Of a stretch of 64,000 bases of DNA, positions 52,746-62,133 are shown one piece after another. The position numbers and the translations under genes are program-made. Source of the stretch: Bradyrhizobium sp. CSA207. GTDB taxonomy: Bacteria > Pseudomonadota > Alphaproteobacteria > Rhizobiales > Xanthobacteraceae. The stretch's first letter is position 1. Each line of letters starts with the position of its first letter. The notes below the pieces were generated by a model. The model was not told the origin of the DNA, searched no databases, and was given only the letters and a program-made list of their open reading frames with translations. The stretch lies in NCBI RefSeq assembly GCF_029051685.1, contig NZ_JAACFT010000001.1:1-64000 (forward strand). Reading direction: 5' to 3'.

Positions 52746-54674
52746 ATGACCGAAGCCAGCAGCGAGCCCAGGGACGCGTCGCCGTCCGTCATCGCACAGC
52801 AGGACGCCATGCTGAACGCGCTGCCGTTTTCCGACACGCGGGATTTCGACGATGCCGCGCGCGGCTTCCTCGGCACGATCGAGAACGCGCAGGTCACCAA
52901 TCCGCAGGGACGGGCGGTCTGGAGCCTCGAGCCCTATGGCTTCCTGTCCACCGAAGAGGCGCCGCCCACGGTCAATCCGAGCCTGTGGCGCCAGTCGCGC
53001 CTCAACATGCATCACGGCCTGTTCGAGGTCGTTCCCGGCGTCTACCAGGTGCGCGGGCTCGACATCGCCAACATGACGCTGATCGAGGGCGAGCGCGGCG
53101 TCATCGTCGTCGACACACTGACATCGATCGAAGGCGCCCGTGCGGCGCTCGATCTCTATTACAAGCACCGTGGCATGCGGCCGGTCGCGGCCGTGATCTT
53201 CACCCACACCCATACCGATCACTGGGGCGGTGCGCGCGGGGTGCTGGAGGAGGATGCGCTCGCCACCGGCCGGGTGCCGCTCATCGCGCCGAATCTGTTC
53301 ATGGAGCACGCCGTCTCGGAGAACATCATCGCCGGGCCGGCGATGTTGCGCCGGGCGCAGTACCAGTTCGGCCCGTTCCTCGCCAAGGGCGTGCGCGGGC
53401 AGGTCGATTGCGGCCTCGGCAAGTCGATGGCGGCAGGCTCGGTCGCGCTGCTGCGCCCGACCGACCTGATCATGGCGACCGGCGACACGCGCGTGATCGA
53501 CGGCGTCGAATTCGAATTCCAGATGGCGCCGAACAGCGAAGCGCCGGCGGAGATGCATTTCTTCATTCCGCGCTACAAGCTGCTGAACCTCGCCGAGAAC
53601 TGCACGCACAATTTCCACAATCTGCTGCCGTTCCGCGGCGCCGATGTGCGCGACGCACTGGCCTGGTCGAAATATCTCGGCGAGGCGCTGCAGCTATGGG
53701 ACGGCAAGGCGGAGGCGATGTGCGGCCAGCATCACTGGCCGGTGTGGGGGCGCGAGCGCATCGGCACGATGATCCGCCAGCAGCGCGATCTCTACAAGTT
53801 CACGCATGACCAGACCATCCGCCTGATGAACCACGGTCTCAACGCTGCCGAGATCGCCGAGACCATTCAATTGCCGAAGAGCCTCGAAGGCGCCTGGCAC
53901 GGCCGCGGCTATTACGGCCACATCCGCCACAATGTGAAGGCGATCTACCAGAAATATCTCGGCTGGTACGACGCCAATCCGGTCAATCTCGATCCGCTGC
54001 CGCCGGTCGAATCCGGCAAGAAGTACGTCGAGTATATGGGCGGCGCTGATGCGATCCTCGCTCGCGCGCGCAAGGACTATGACAAGGGCGAATTCCGCTT
54101 CGTGGCGCAGGCGCTCGGCCATCTCGTGTTCGCCGAGCCGGACAATGCGGCGGCGCGTGCGCTGCTGGCGGACACGCTGGAGCAGCTCGGTTATGCGGCC
54201 GAAAGCGCCACCTGGCGCAACGCCTATCTGTTCGGCGCCCAGGAATTGCGCCAGGGCATGCCGAAGACGCCGCCGCGTCCGCCGATTCCGCGCGAGACGC
54301 TCGCGGCGCTGCGCACCTCGCAGCTCTGGGACATGCTCGGCGTCCGCCTCAACGGCCCCAAGGCCGAGGGCAAGCACATCGTGCTGAACTGGAGCTTTTC
54401 CGACACCGGCGAGACTTTTGTGCTCAACCTGGAGAACTGCGCGCTCACCTATATCGCAGGCATGCAAGCGGAAGGCGCTGACGCCAGCTTCACATTGGCG
54501 CGCGCGACGCTCGATGAAGTGATCGCGAAGCTGACGAGCTTTCCGGAGGCGGTTGCCGCCGGCAAGGTCAAGCTCGCCGGCAACCCGATGCGGCTCGCGG
54601 AGCTGATGGGCCTGATGGACGAATTCCCGCGCATGTTCGAGATCGTCGAGCCGAAGCGGGCGGCGGTGGTGTAG
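52746..54674 (+). CDS. Alkyl sulfatase (metallo-beta-lactamase fold, BDS1/SdsA type)
   Basis: A 642-residue enzyme that should hydrolyse alkyl sulfates to alcohol and sulfate. Metal ligands lie in IFTHTHTDHWGG (His154, His156, Asp158, His159); further features include AENCTHNFHNLL, GQHHWPVWG and the C-terminal SCP2-like domain (about 530-640). Unlike secreted SdsA1 it has no signal peptide from this start. ATG 52746 with GGGAGGAAACGAAG. Transcribed alone. Confidence 0.93.
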   Translation: MTEASSEPRDASPSVIAQQDAMLNALPFSDTRDFDDAARGFLGTIENAQVTNPQGRAVWSLEPYGFLSTEEAPPTVNPSLWRQSRLNMHHGLFEVVPGVYQVRGLDIANMTLIEGERGVIVVDTLTSIEGARAALDLYYKHRGMRPVAAVIFTHTHTDHWGGARGVLEEDALATGRVPLIAPNLFMEHAVSENIIAGPAMLRRAQYQFGPFLAKGVRGQVDCGLGKSMAAGSVALLRPTDLIMATGDTRVIDGVEFEFQMAPNSEAPAEMHFFIPRYKLLNLAENCTHNFHNLLPFRGADVRDALAWSKYLGEALQLWDGKAEAMCGQHHWPVWGRERIGTMIRQQRDLYKFTHDQTIRLMNHGLNAAEIAETIQLPKSLEGAWHGRGYYGHIRHNVKAIYQKYLGWYDANPVNLDPLPPVESGKKYVEYMGGADAILARARKDYDKGEFRFVAQALGHLVFAEPDNAAARALLADTLEQLGYAAESATWRNAYLFGAQELRQGMPKTPPRPPIPRETLAALRTSQLWDMLGVRLNGPKAEGKHIVLNWSFSDTGETFVLNLENCALTYIAGMQAEGADASFTLARATLDEVIAKLTSFPEAVAAGKVKLAGNPMRLAELMGLMDEFPRMFEIVEPKRAAVV

Positions 54675-54696
54675 GGGCTCCGCTCGCTACGTTCTC

Positions 54697-54801
54697 GCTG
54701 TCATCGCCCGGCTTGACCGGGCGATCCAGTACGCCACGGCGACTGTGGTTTACCGAGAAGCCGCGGAATACTGGATGCCCCGCTTTCGCGGAGCATGACA
54801 G
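54697..54801 (-). repeat. Palindromic intergenic repeat, family D copy 2
   Basis: Inverted version of the element at 19200-19305: starts GCTGTCATCGCCCGGCTTGA, contains CGGGCGATCCAGTACGCC and GAATACTGGATGCCCCGC, ends GCGGAGCATGACAGC. It lies in the gap between convergent alkylsulfatase and glycosyltransferase genes. Confidence 0.85.
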
Positions 54802-54825
54802 CGATGTGTGCGGATGCGACGTTGC

Positions 54826-55896
54826 CTACTCAGCGCTGCTCACCAGCTTGATCCGCGGCGCCTGCTCCTCGGTCAGGTTGCGATATGCGGCGAGATAGTC
54901 CAGCGCCATGCGCCGGGCCGTGAACCGCGTTTCGAACTGCTTGCGGATTGCGGCGCGGCTCAACTCCGGAAGCCGTTTGACGACGCCGGCCGCGCTGAGG
55001 ACGTCCTCGACCACGAAGCCGGTCAGCCCCTCATCGACGATCTCAGGCACCGAGCCGCGATTGAAGGCGACCACCGGCGTTCCGCAGGCCATGGCCTCGA
55101 TCATCACGAGGCCAAACGGCTCCGGCCAGTCGATCGGGAGCAGCAGCCCGAGCGCACCGCTCAAAAAGTCCGACTTCTCGTGATCGCTGATTTCGCCGAT
55201 ATATTCGACCAGCGGATTGTTCTCGATCATGGGCCGGATCAGCTCGTCATAATAATCCTGATCGGCGCGATCGACCTTGGCTGCGATTTTCAGCGGGATG
55301 CCGCAATGGGTGGCGATCTTGATGGCGCGGTCGACGCCCTTTTCCGGCGCGATGCGGCCGAGCACGGCGAGATATTCCTGGCGAGCCGGCTTCGGCGTCA
55401 GCAGGTTCTCCGGCAGGCCATGGTGAATGGTCCTCACCCAGTTGGCCTGCGGCACCGGACGCCGCTGCGCGTTCGAGATCGAGATCACAGGAACCTTGGG
55501 AAACGTGTTGAATACCGGCTGGTGCTCGGGGAGATCGAGCCGGCCATGCAGCGTGGTCACGAACGGCGTCGGCTGGCGGTAGAACAGCGACCACGGATAG
55601 TAATCGAGATGGAAGTGGAGGAAGTCGAACTCCTCGTCGTCACATTTTTGCCGCACCCGTTCCAGCATCACCATGTGCAGCGCGTTGGGATCGCGCACGG
55701 AACCGTCGAGCCGGAGTGCCCGCGGCCACAGAGCATCCAGCTTCGCCGATGTCTGCGAATCGCCGCTCGCGAACAGCGTTACATCGTGTCCCAAGGCAAC
55801 CAGCTCTTCCGTCAACCAATGCACCACCCGCTCGGTGCCGCCATAAAGCTTGGGTGGAACAGCCTCCGTCAACGGAGCTACCTGCGCGATGCGCAT
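54826..55896 (-). CDS. Glycosyltransferase family 4
   Basis: A 356-residue GT-B enzyme. The N-terminal domain binds the acceptor (PKLYGGTERVVHWLTEELVA). The C-terminal nucleotide-sugar domain shows VLGRIAPEKGVDRAI, then EPFGLVMIEAMACGTPVVAF, with the EX7E motif. It is probably a sugar transferase for glycans or trehalose-like compounds; donor unknown. Divergent from the ABC exporter gene. Confidence 0.93.
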   Translation of the reverse strand: MRIAQVAPLTEAVPPKLYGGTERVVHWLTEELVALGHDVTLFASGDSQTSAKLDALWPRALRLDGSVRDPNALHMVMLERVRQKCDDEEFDFLHFHLDYYPWSLFYRQPTPFVTTLHGRLDLPEHQPVFNTFPKVPVISISNAQRRPVPQANWVRTIHHGLPENLLTPKPARQEYLAVLGRIAPEKGVDRAIKIATHCGIPLKIAAKVDRADQDYYDELIRPMIENNPLVEYIGEISDHEKSDFLSGALGLLLPIDWPEPFGLVMIEAMACGTPVVAFNRGSVPEIVDEGLTGFVVEDVLSAAGVVKRLPELSRAAIRKQFETRFTARRMALDYLAAYRNLTEEQAPRIKLVSSAE

Positions 55897-56174
55897 CTCA
55901 CCATCTCCTCTGTGCGATCATGATTGTTAGAAAACCCCCGCCTCTTCGGCACCGGCATGCGCCCAGTCAAGGGAACGTTCCCGCACTTGCGAAGTTCCTC
56001 TCAACGAATGTTACTTATTCGACACGTGGCGCGCGATCTTGGTCCTGCCATCAGCTGATCTCAGATCGTCCGCATCCCCATGTCGTGATGGTCTGCCCGG
56101 GAACCGAGGCGAAGCGGTCGATGTTCAGTCGATCAGTAACAAAATTGGAATCATCACCACGGGGTCGCAGCTAA
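55897..56174. promoter_or_regulatory. Divergent intergenic region
   Basis: A 278-base gap between glycosyltransferase (minus) and ABC exporter (plus), presumably with both promoters. No gene and no clear palindrome found. Confidence 0.4.
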
Positions 56175-57938
56175 ATGGATCATCTTTCTGGATACGCGCG
56201 CAGGCCATTTGCCTTTGTTCTGCGCTATCTACGGCGTCGTATGGCGTCACATCTGGTGATCCTGACTGCCGTGGTGGCGGCGGTTGCCTGCTCCGTGGGC
56301 ACGCAGTACGGCGTCAAGTCCCTGGTCGATAGCCTGTCGGCCGGGCCTTCGCATGGCGGCAGCGTATGGCTGGCATTCGTTTTCCTCATGTCGCTGATCA
56401 CCGCCGACAATTTCCTGTGGCGGATCGCGAGCTGGACCGCGAGCTTCACGTTCGTCCGCGTCACCGGCGATTTGCGCCGTGACATTTTCCGCCATCTGAC
56501 CGGACACGCACCGAGCTATTTTTCGGACCGGATGCCGGGCATGCTCACCAGCCGCATCACCGCCACGTCGAATGCAGTGTTTACGGTCGAGAACATGTTC
56601 GTCTGGAATGTGCTCCCGCCTTGCATTGCCACAGTTGCGGCAATCGCGCTGATTGGAACCGTCAGCCCATATATGGCGCTCGGCCTGATCGTGATCGCCG
56701 GCGGCATGGTGCTGGCGATGTTCCACCTCGCCGCCGCCGGCAAGCCGCTGCATGACGATTTCGCCGACAAGGCCGCCGTGGTCGACGGCGAGATGATCGA
56801 CGTCATCAGCAATATGCCGCTGGTCCGGGCCTTCTGCGGCATAACCCACGAGCACGAACGTTTCGACGCCACCGTCAACCGGGAACTCACCGCGCGCGGC
56901 CGCAGCCTGCGCTACCTGGAAAAGCTCCGGCTCACTCACGCCGGCGTGACCGTCGTGCTCACCGTTGCGCTGATGGCCTGGGCGATCACGCTCTGGCAGC
57001 GGGGCGAGGCGACCACGGGCGACGTGGTGCTGGTCTGCACCCTCGGCCTCTCCATTCTCAATGCCACGCGCGATCTCGCGGTGGCCCTGGTCGACGTCAC
57101 CCAGCACGTCGCGCGGCTGACCGAGGCCATCGCGACGCTGTTGGTGCCGCATGAATTGCGCGATCACCCCGATGCCGAACCCCTCGTCAAGAGCGGCGCC
57201 GCGATTGCGTTCAACAACGTCACCTTCGGCTATCCCGGCGGCGCGAAGATCTTCGAGCGGTTCAGCCTGCGGCTCCAGCCCGGCCAGCGTGTCGGCCTGG
57301 TCGGCCAGTCCGGCGGCGGCAAGTCGACGCTGTTCACGCTGCTTCAGCGCTTCTACGACGTCGACGAGGGCAGCGTGACCGTCGACGGGCAGGATATCTC
57401 CAAGGTAACCCAGCTCAGCCTGCGCGAGGCAATCTCGGTCGTGCCGCAGGATATCTCTCTGTTCCATCGCTCGATCCGCGAGAACATCCGTTACGGCCGC
57501 CCCAATGCGACCGACGACGAGGTGCTGCGGGCGGCGATCGCGGCGCGCTGCGATTTCGTCGAGAGCCTGCCGGAAGGTCTCGACACCATGGTCGGCGACC
57601 GCGGCGTCAAAATGTCCGGCGGCCAGCGCCAGCGCATCGCGATAGCGCGGGCGTTCCTCAAGGACGCGCCGATCCTGCTGCTGGACGAGGCGACCGCGGC
57701 GCTCGACAGCGAATCCGAGGAGGCGATCCGCGAAGCGCTCTCGCGCTTGATGCGTGGCCGCACCGTGATTGCGATTGCGCATCGGCTCGCGACGCTGCGC
57801 AATTTCGACCGTGTGGTCGTGTTGAAGAATGGTAAGATCATCGAGGACGGCTCGCCCGAGCGTCTGATGCAGGGACACGGGCCTTATCGTGAGCTGGTTA
57901 CGCAGGAAATGAGCCGGCTCTCGCAAGCCGCCGCGTAA
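56175..57938 (+). CDS. ABC transporter, fused transmembrane and ATP-binding domains
   Basis: A 587-residue half-transporter that works as a homodimer exporter. Six helices occupy about 1-320; the ATPase has Walker A GQSGGGKST, Q-loop VVPQDISLF, signature MSGGQRQRIAIARAF, Walker B ILLLDEATAALDSE and the switch His in IAHRLATLR. The cargo may be a glycolipid, lipid or glucan: the neighbours are a glycosyltransferase and a glucan-debranching enzyme. ATG 56175. Confidence 0.94.
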   Translation: MDHLSGYARRPFAFVLRYLRRRMASHLVILTAVVAAVACSVGTQYGVKSLVDSLSAGPSHGGSVWLAFVFLMSLITADNFLWRIASWTASFTFVRVTGDLRRDIFRHLTGHAPSYFSDRMPGMLTSRITATSNAVFTVENMFVWNVLPPCIATVAAIALIGTVSPYMALGLIVIAGGMVLAMFHLAAAGKPLHDDFADKAAVVDGEMIDVISNMPLVRAFCGITHEHERFDATVNRELTARGRSLRYLEKLRLTHAGVTVVLTVALMAWAITLWQRGEATTGDVVLVCTLGLSILNATRDLAVALVDVTQHVARLTEAIATLLVPHELRDHPDAEPLVKSGAAIAFNNVTFGYPGGAKIFERFSLRLQPGQRVGLVGQSGGGKSTLFTLLQRFYDVDEGSVTVDGQDISKVTQLSLREAISVVPQDISLFHRSIRENIRYGRPNATDDEVLRAAIAARCDFVESLPEGLDTMVGDRGVKMSGGQRQRIAIARAFLKDAPILLLDEATAALDSESEEAIREALSRLMRGRTVIAIAHRLATLRNFDRVVVLKNGKIIEDGSPERLMQGHGPYRELVTQEMSRLSQAAA

Positions 57939-57994
57939 ATCAAGAGTCGCGTTCTCGTCGGTTGCGTTTCGAAACAAGCGCAGGGGAAGAGCTC

Positions 57995-60199
57995 ATGTCG
58001 GCCGAAGCCGTAACCCAATTCGTCTCTGTGACGCGGACCGTGGAGCAGGTCGCCGAGCAGCCTTTCTACATTCCGATGACCGGGCCATCGGCCCGGCCGC
58101 GGCGTTCGCTCAAGCACGACGACACCTTCATCGTGCTCGACAGCCATGGCGACATCGGCGCCTCGGCCGGCGGGCCGGACGGCCTGTTCCATCACGACAC
58201 GCGCTATCTTGCCCGGCTCGAGCTCGTGCTCGACGATCTCCAGCCGCTGCTGCTCGGCTCGAACCTGCGTGACGACAATTCGGCGCTGACCGTCGACCTC
58301 ACCAACCCGGACATCTACCGGGAGGGCAGCCTCGTTCTGCAAAAAGACCTGCTGCACATCGTGCGCACGATCTTCCTGTGGCGCGGTACCGCCTATCAGC
58401 GCATCGGCGTGCAGAACCATGGCGACCGGCGCACCAGCATCCCGCTGACGCTGCTGTTCGGCAACGACTTCGCCGATTTGTTCGAGGTCCGCGGCGAGCG
58501 GCGGCCGCGCCGCGGCATCGGAACGAGCCGACTGTTCGGACCGACCGACGTGTTGTTCGAATATCGCGGCCTCGATGACGCCGAGCGCAGCACCGGCCTG
58601 CATTTCGACCCGCGTCCGACCCGGCTCTCGGTCAATGCCGCGACCTGGGAGCTCGACCTGGAGCCGCACCAGGCCAAATCGCTGTTCGTGGCCGTCTCCT
58701 GCAACCGGCCGCCGGCAGAGAAGCCTGCGCGCTTCTTCCGGGGCCTGCTCGCCCATCGGCGCGAAATGCGCCACTCGACCATGGGCGCTGCCAGCATCGA
58801 GACCTCCAATAACATTTTCAACGAAGTCCTGTGCCAGGCGATGGCCGATCTGAACATGTTGATGACCGAGACGCCGCAGGGACGTTATCCCTACGCCGGC
58901 ATTCCCTGGTACTCGACGACGTTCGGCCGCGACGGGCTGATCACCGCGCTGCAGATGCTGTGGGTCGATCCGCGGATCGCCAAGGGCGTGTTGCGGCGGC
59001 TCGCGCATTTCCAGGCGAAAGCGGTCGATCCGCTGGCGGACGCCGCGCCGGGCAAGATTCTGCACGAGATGCGTGGCGGCGAGATGGCTGCGCTGGGCGA
59101 GGTGCCGTTCTCGCAATATTACGGCAGCGTGGATTCGACCGCGTTGTTCGTGCTGCTGGCCGGGCGGTATTTCGAGCGCACGGGCGACGAGAAGACGTTG
59201 ATCGAGCTGTGGCCGGCGATCGAGGCGGGGCTCGCCTGGATCGACGGGCCCGGCGATCCCGATCAGGATGGCTTTGTCGAATATCAGCGGGCCACCGAAA
59301 AGGGCCTCGCCAACCAGGGCTGGAAGGACTCGTTCGACGCGATCTTCCACGCCGACGGCCAGCTTGCGGAAGGCAATATCGCGCTCGCCGAAGTCCAGGG
59401 CTACGTTTACGCGGCAAAGCAGCTCGCCGCGCGCTGCGCCCTGCGGCTCGGCAAGCCGGATCGCGTGAGGAAGCTCGAGGCGGAAGCCAAGGCGCTGGCC
59501 GAGCGCTTCGAGAAGGCGTTCTGGTGCGAGGAGCTTGGCACCTACGCGCTCGCGCTCGATGGCAGCAAGCGGCCCTGCAGGGTGCGGACTTCGAATGCGG
59601 GACAGGTCCTGTTCAGCGGCATGATCCGCGAGGACCGCGCGCGGCTGGTCGCTGCCGACCTGATGCGGCCGCACTTCTTCTCGGGCTGGGGCATCCGCAC
59701 CGTGGCGCAAGGCGAGGTGCGCTACAACCCGATGTCCTATCATGACGGCTCGATCTGGCCGCACGACAATGCATTGATTGCGCTCGGGCTCGCGCGCTAT
59801 GGGCTCAAGCATTCGGTCGCGCACGTCTTCAAGGGCCTGTTCGACGCTGCGACCTATATGGACCTGCGGCGGCTGCCCGAACTGTTCTGTGGGTTCCGAC
59901 GCGAAAAGCGGCGCGGTCCGACGCTCTATCCGGTCGCGTGCGCGCCGCAGGCCTGGGCCAGCGCGACGCCATTCACGCTGCTGGAGGCGGCGCTGGGCAT
60001 CGAATTCGATGTGGCGCGCGGCGAAATCCGGCTGCGCAATCCGCATCTGCCGTCGTTCTTGAACGAGGTGATCCTGCGCGATCTGCGACTGGGCGATTCC
60101 AGCGTCGATCTGCGTGTCAGCCGCCACGGCGACGATGTGGCGCTGGAAGTGCTGCGCACGCGCGGCCAGATCCAGGTGTCGATCGTGCTGGCACGCTAG
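57995..60199 (+). CDS. Amylo-alpha-1,6-glucosidase / glycogen debranching-type enzyme
   Basis: A 734-residue enzyme. An N-terminal beta-sandwich domain (about 30-280, LKHDDTFIVLDSHGDIGA, GLFHHDTRYLARLEL) is followed by an (alpha/alpha)6 barrel (about 290-690) with YPYAGIPWYSTTFGRDGLIT, GWKDSFDAIFHADG and YHDGSIWPHDNALIA. This matches bacterial GDE proteins of the trehalose/glucan clusters. ATG 57995 with AGGGGAAGAGCTC. Follows the ABC exporter by 56 bases; probably one operon. Confidence 0.92.
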   Translation: MSAEAVTQFVSVTRTVEQVAEQPFYIPMTGPSARPRRSLKHDDTFIVLDSHGDIGASAGGPDGLFHHDTRYLARLELVLDDLQPLLLGSNLRDDNSALTVDLTNPDIYREGSLVLQKDLLHIVRTIFLWRGTAYQRIGVQNHGDRRTSIPLTLLFGNDFADLFEVRGERRPRRGIGTSRLFGPTDVLFEYRGLDDAERSTGLHFDPRPTRLSVNAATWELDLEPHQAKSLFVAVSCNRPPAEKPARFFRGLLAHRREMRHSTMGAASIETSNNIFNEVLCQAMADLNMLMTETPQGRYPYAGIPWYSTTFGRDGLITALQMLWVDPRIAKGVLRRLAHFQAKAVDPLADAAPGKILHEMRGGEMAALGEVPFSQYYGSVDSTALFVLLAGRYFERTGDEKTLIELWPAIEAGLAWIDGPGDPDQDGFVEYQRATEKGLANQGWKDSFDAIFHADGQLAEGNIALAEVQGYVYAAKQLAARCALRLGKPDRVRKLEAEAKALAERFEKAFWCEELGTYALALDGSKRPCRVRTSNAGQVLFSGMIREDRARLVAADLMRPHFFSGWGIRTVAQGEVRYNPMSYHDGSIWPHDNALIALGLARYGLKHSVAHVFKGLFDAATYMDLRRLPELFCGFRREKRRGPTLYPVACAPQAWASATPFTLLEAALGIEFDVARGEIRLRNPHLPSFLNEVILRDLRLGDSSVDLRVSRHGDDVALEVLRTRGQIQVSIVLAR

Positions 60200-60223
60200 C
60201 AAGGCGGGCCGCGAGGAGGGTAT

Positions 60224-60745
60224 ATGCGTGCCGCTGGATGGTTGGTTCTGAGCGTTGCGATCGCCGCGGGCTTGACCGCCCCGGTGTCGCGCGCCGCGGA
60301 GGAGCAGCCCGTGCCCCCAAGTGAGGCAAATGCGCCGCCGACGGCACAGCCGCCGGCGTCAACGGTGCCGGTCACGCCAAAGGATGCCGCGCCGCCGCCG
60401 TCGGTGACGATCATCGGCGCGAGCGATGCCCATGGCGTCCTCGGCCGCGACGTGCGGAGCGCCGCGGACGAGGGCATGGGGCGCATCGTCGACATCATTG
60501 TCGATCGCACCGGTCATGTGCGCGCCGCCGTGATCGATTTCGGCGGCTTTCTCGGCGTCGGCAGCCGCAGGATCGTGGTGGACTGGAACGCGATGCGATT
60601 CGGCAAGATCGCCAACAAGAAGGACAGCATCACGCTGGAACTGACCAAGGCGCAGGTCGCGGCCGCGCCGGAATACAAGGAAGATGCGCCGATCGTCGTG
60701 CTCGGCGCATCCGGCAGCCTGCAGCCGCTGCAAGCGATTCAGTGA
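60224..60745 (+). CDS. Exported PRC-barrel domain protein
   Basis: A 173-residue protein with signal peptide (about 1-24, LSVAIAAGLTAPVSRA), a Pro/Ala-rich linker (25-62), and a PRC-barrel (about 63-150, GVLGRDVRSAADEGMGRIVD, ALIDFGGFLGVGSRRIVVDW-like). Function unknown; PRC-barrels bind RNA, photosystems or metabolites. It lies 24 bases after the debranching enzyme gene, so likely in the same operon. Confidence 0.88.
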   Translation: MRAAGWLVLSVAIAAGLTAPVSRAAEEQPVPPSEANAPPTAQPPASTVPVTPKDAAPPPSVTIIGASDAHGVLGRDVRSAADEGMGRIVDIIVDRTGHVRAAVIDFGGFLGVGSRRIVVDWNAMRFGKIANKKDSITLELTKAQVAAAPEYKEDAPIVVLGASGSLQPLQAIQ

Positions 60746-60768
60746 GGCGCGGGGAGGGATGGCCGCCT

Positions 60769-62064
60769 GTGTTGTCGAGAAAGCCGAATCATGCCGCCCG
60801 GAATCGCGGTCGCCACGTTGAGCAGGACAACGTCGCCGCGCCGCCGCCGGCCGGTCTTCCGGCTCCCTCGCGCCAGAGCCTGCGCGGCCTCGACTGGTTC
60901 ATCTTCTTTCTTGCCGACGTCCAGACAGGATTTGGCCCCTTCATCGCGGTCTATCTGACGACGCAGAAATGGACCCAGGTCGAGATCGGCCTCGTGCTGT
61001 CGATCGGCGGCATCGTCGCCCTGATCGGGCAGATGCCGGGCGGCGCGATCATCGACGCCGCGAAATCCGAGCGGCTGGTCGCAGCGCTCGCGATCGCGAC
61101 GATCGGCGGCTGCGCGCTGGCCTATGCGGCCATGCCGATCCTTCCCGTGGTGGTGGCTGCGGCCACGTTGCACGCGGCCGCGAGCTGCGTGCTGGGACCG
61201 GCGATCGCGGCGATCAGCCTCGGGCTGGTCGGCCCGCTCGCGATCGGCGAGCGGCTCGGCCGCAACGCGCGCTTCGCCTCGCTCGGCAACGGCGTCGCCG
61301 CCGCGGTGATGGGCACCGCCGGCTACCTTCTGTCGAGCCGCTCGGTGTTCGTCGTCACCTTCCTGCTCGCGATCCCCACCCTGATCGCGCTCTCGCGCAT
61401 CCGCGAACATGAGATCGACATTGCGCGCTGCCACGGCGAGATGCCGCGTGAAGCGGCGGACCGTGGTGACACCAATCTTTGGCATTTGATCCGGCAGCGT
61501 CCGCTCATTGTCTTCGCGCTCAGCGTATTGCTGTTGCAGCTCGCGAACGGCGCAATGATGCCGCTGATGGCGAGTGCGGTAACGGCGCGGTCGAGCCAGT
61601 GGGCGACGGTCCTCGTCGCCGGCTGCATCATCGTCCCGCAGGCGATCGTGGCACTGCTCTCGCCCTCGGTCGGCCGCAAGGCGCAGCTCTGGGGCCGACG
61701 GCCGCTGCTGTTGATCGGCTTTGGTGCGCTGACGATCCGTGGTCTGTTGTTCGCAACCGTGCGCGATCCCTATCTGCTGGTGCTGGTGCAGGTGTTCGAC
61801 GGCTTCACCGCGGCGGTGTTCGCGGTGATGATTCCGCTGATCGTGGCGGACGTCGCCTTCGGCAGCGGCCATTTCAATCTCGCCCAAGGCATCGTCGGCA
61901 CCGCCACCGGCATCGGCGCGTCGCTGAGCACGGTGCTCGGCGGCTATGTCAGTGACAAGTTCGGCAATGCCGCCGCCTTCATCGGGCTCTCCGGCGTCGC
62001 CGCGACCGGCTTTTTGCTGATCCTCCTGGTGATGCCGGAAACCCGCCGCCTCGCGGCCCGATGA
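60769..62064 (+). CDS. MFS transporter
   Basis: A 431-residue membrane protein with 12 helices. The N-terminal 40 residues are polar; then LDWFIFFLADVQTGFGPFIA starts helix 1. Motif A-like GQMPGGAIIDAAKS follows helix 2. Unknown substrate. The start GTG at 60769 has GGGGAGGGATGGCC; an in-frame GTG at 60742 overlaps the previous stop (GTGA). Convergent with fixK2. Confidence 0.88.
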   Translation: MLSRKPNHAARNRGRHVEQDNVAAPPPAGLPAPSRQSLRGLDWFIFFLADVQTGFGPFIAVYLTTQKWTQVEIGLVLSIGGIVALIGQMPGGAIIDAAKSERLVAALAIATIGGCALAYAAMPILPVVVAAATLHAAASCVLGPAIAAISLGLVGPLAIGERLGRNARFASLGNGVAAAVMGTAGYLLSSRSVFVVTFLLAIPTLIALSRIREHEIDIARCHGEMPREAADRGDTNLWHLIRQRPLIVFALSVLLLQLANGAMMPLMASAVTARSSQWATVLVAGCIIVPQAIVALLSPSVGRKAQLWGRRPLLLIGFGALTIRGLLFATVRDPYLLVLVQVFDGFTAAVFAVMIPLIVADVAFGSGHFNLAQGIVGTATGIGASLSTVLGGYVSDKFGNAAAFIGLSGVAATGFLLILLVMPETRRLAAR

Positions 62065-62077
62065 CGGGGCAAGAAAA

Positions 62078-62106
62078 TGGCCGGCCGAAACGAGTTCGGC
62101 CGGCCA
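62078..62106. terminator. Bidirectional intrinsic terminator between MFS gene and fixK2
   Basis: A perfect 12-base-pair stem TGGCCGGCCGAA / TTCGGCCGGCCA with a five-base loop. On the minus strand it is followed by TTTTCTT, a T-rich tail, so it should end fixK2 transcription. On the plus strand only AAATCG follows. Confidence 0.85.
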
Positions 62107-62133
62107 AATCGATCGTCGGCGGGGAGGAAGAGA

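Noticed and set aside
57884..60202. A 772-codon minus-strand frame opposite the debranching enzyme
   Set aside because: Shadow of a real gene: basic, repetitive composition and no motifs.
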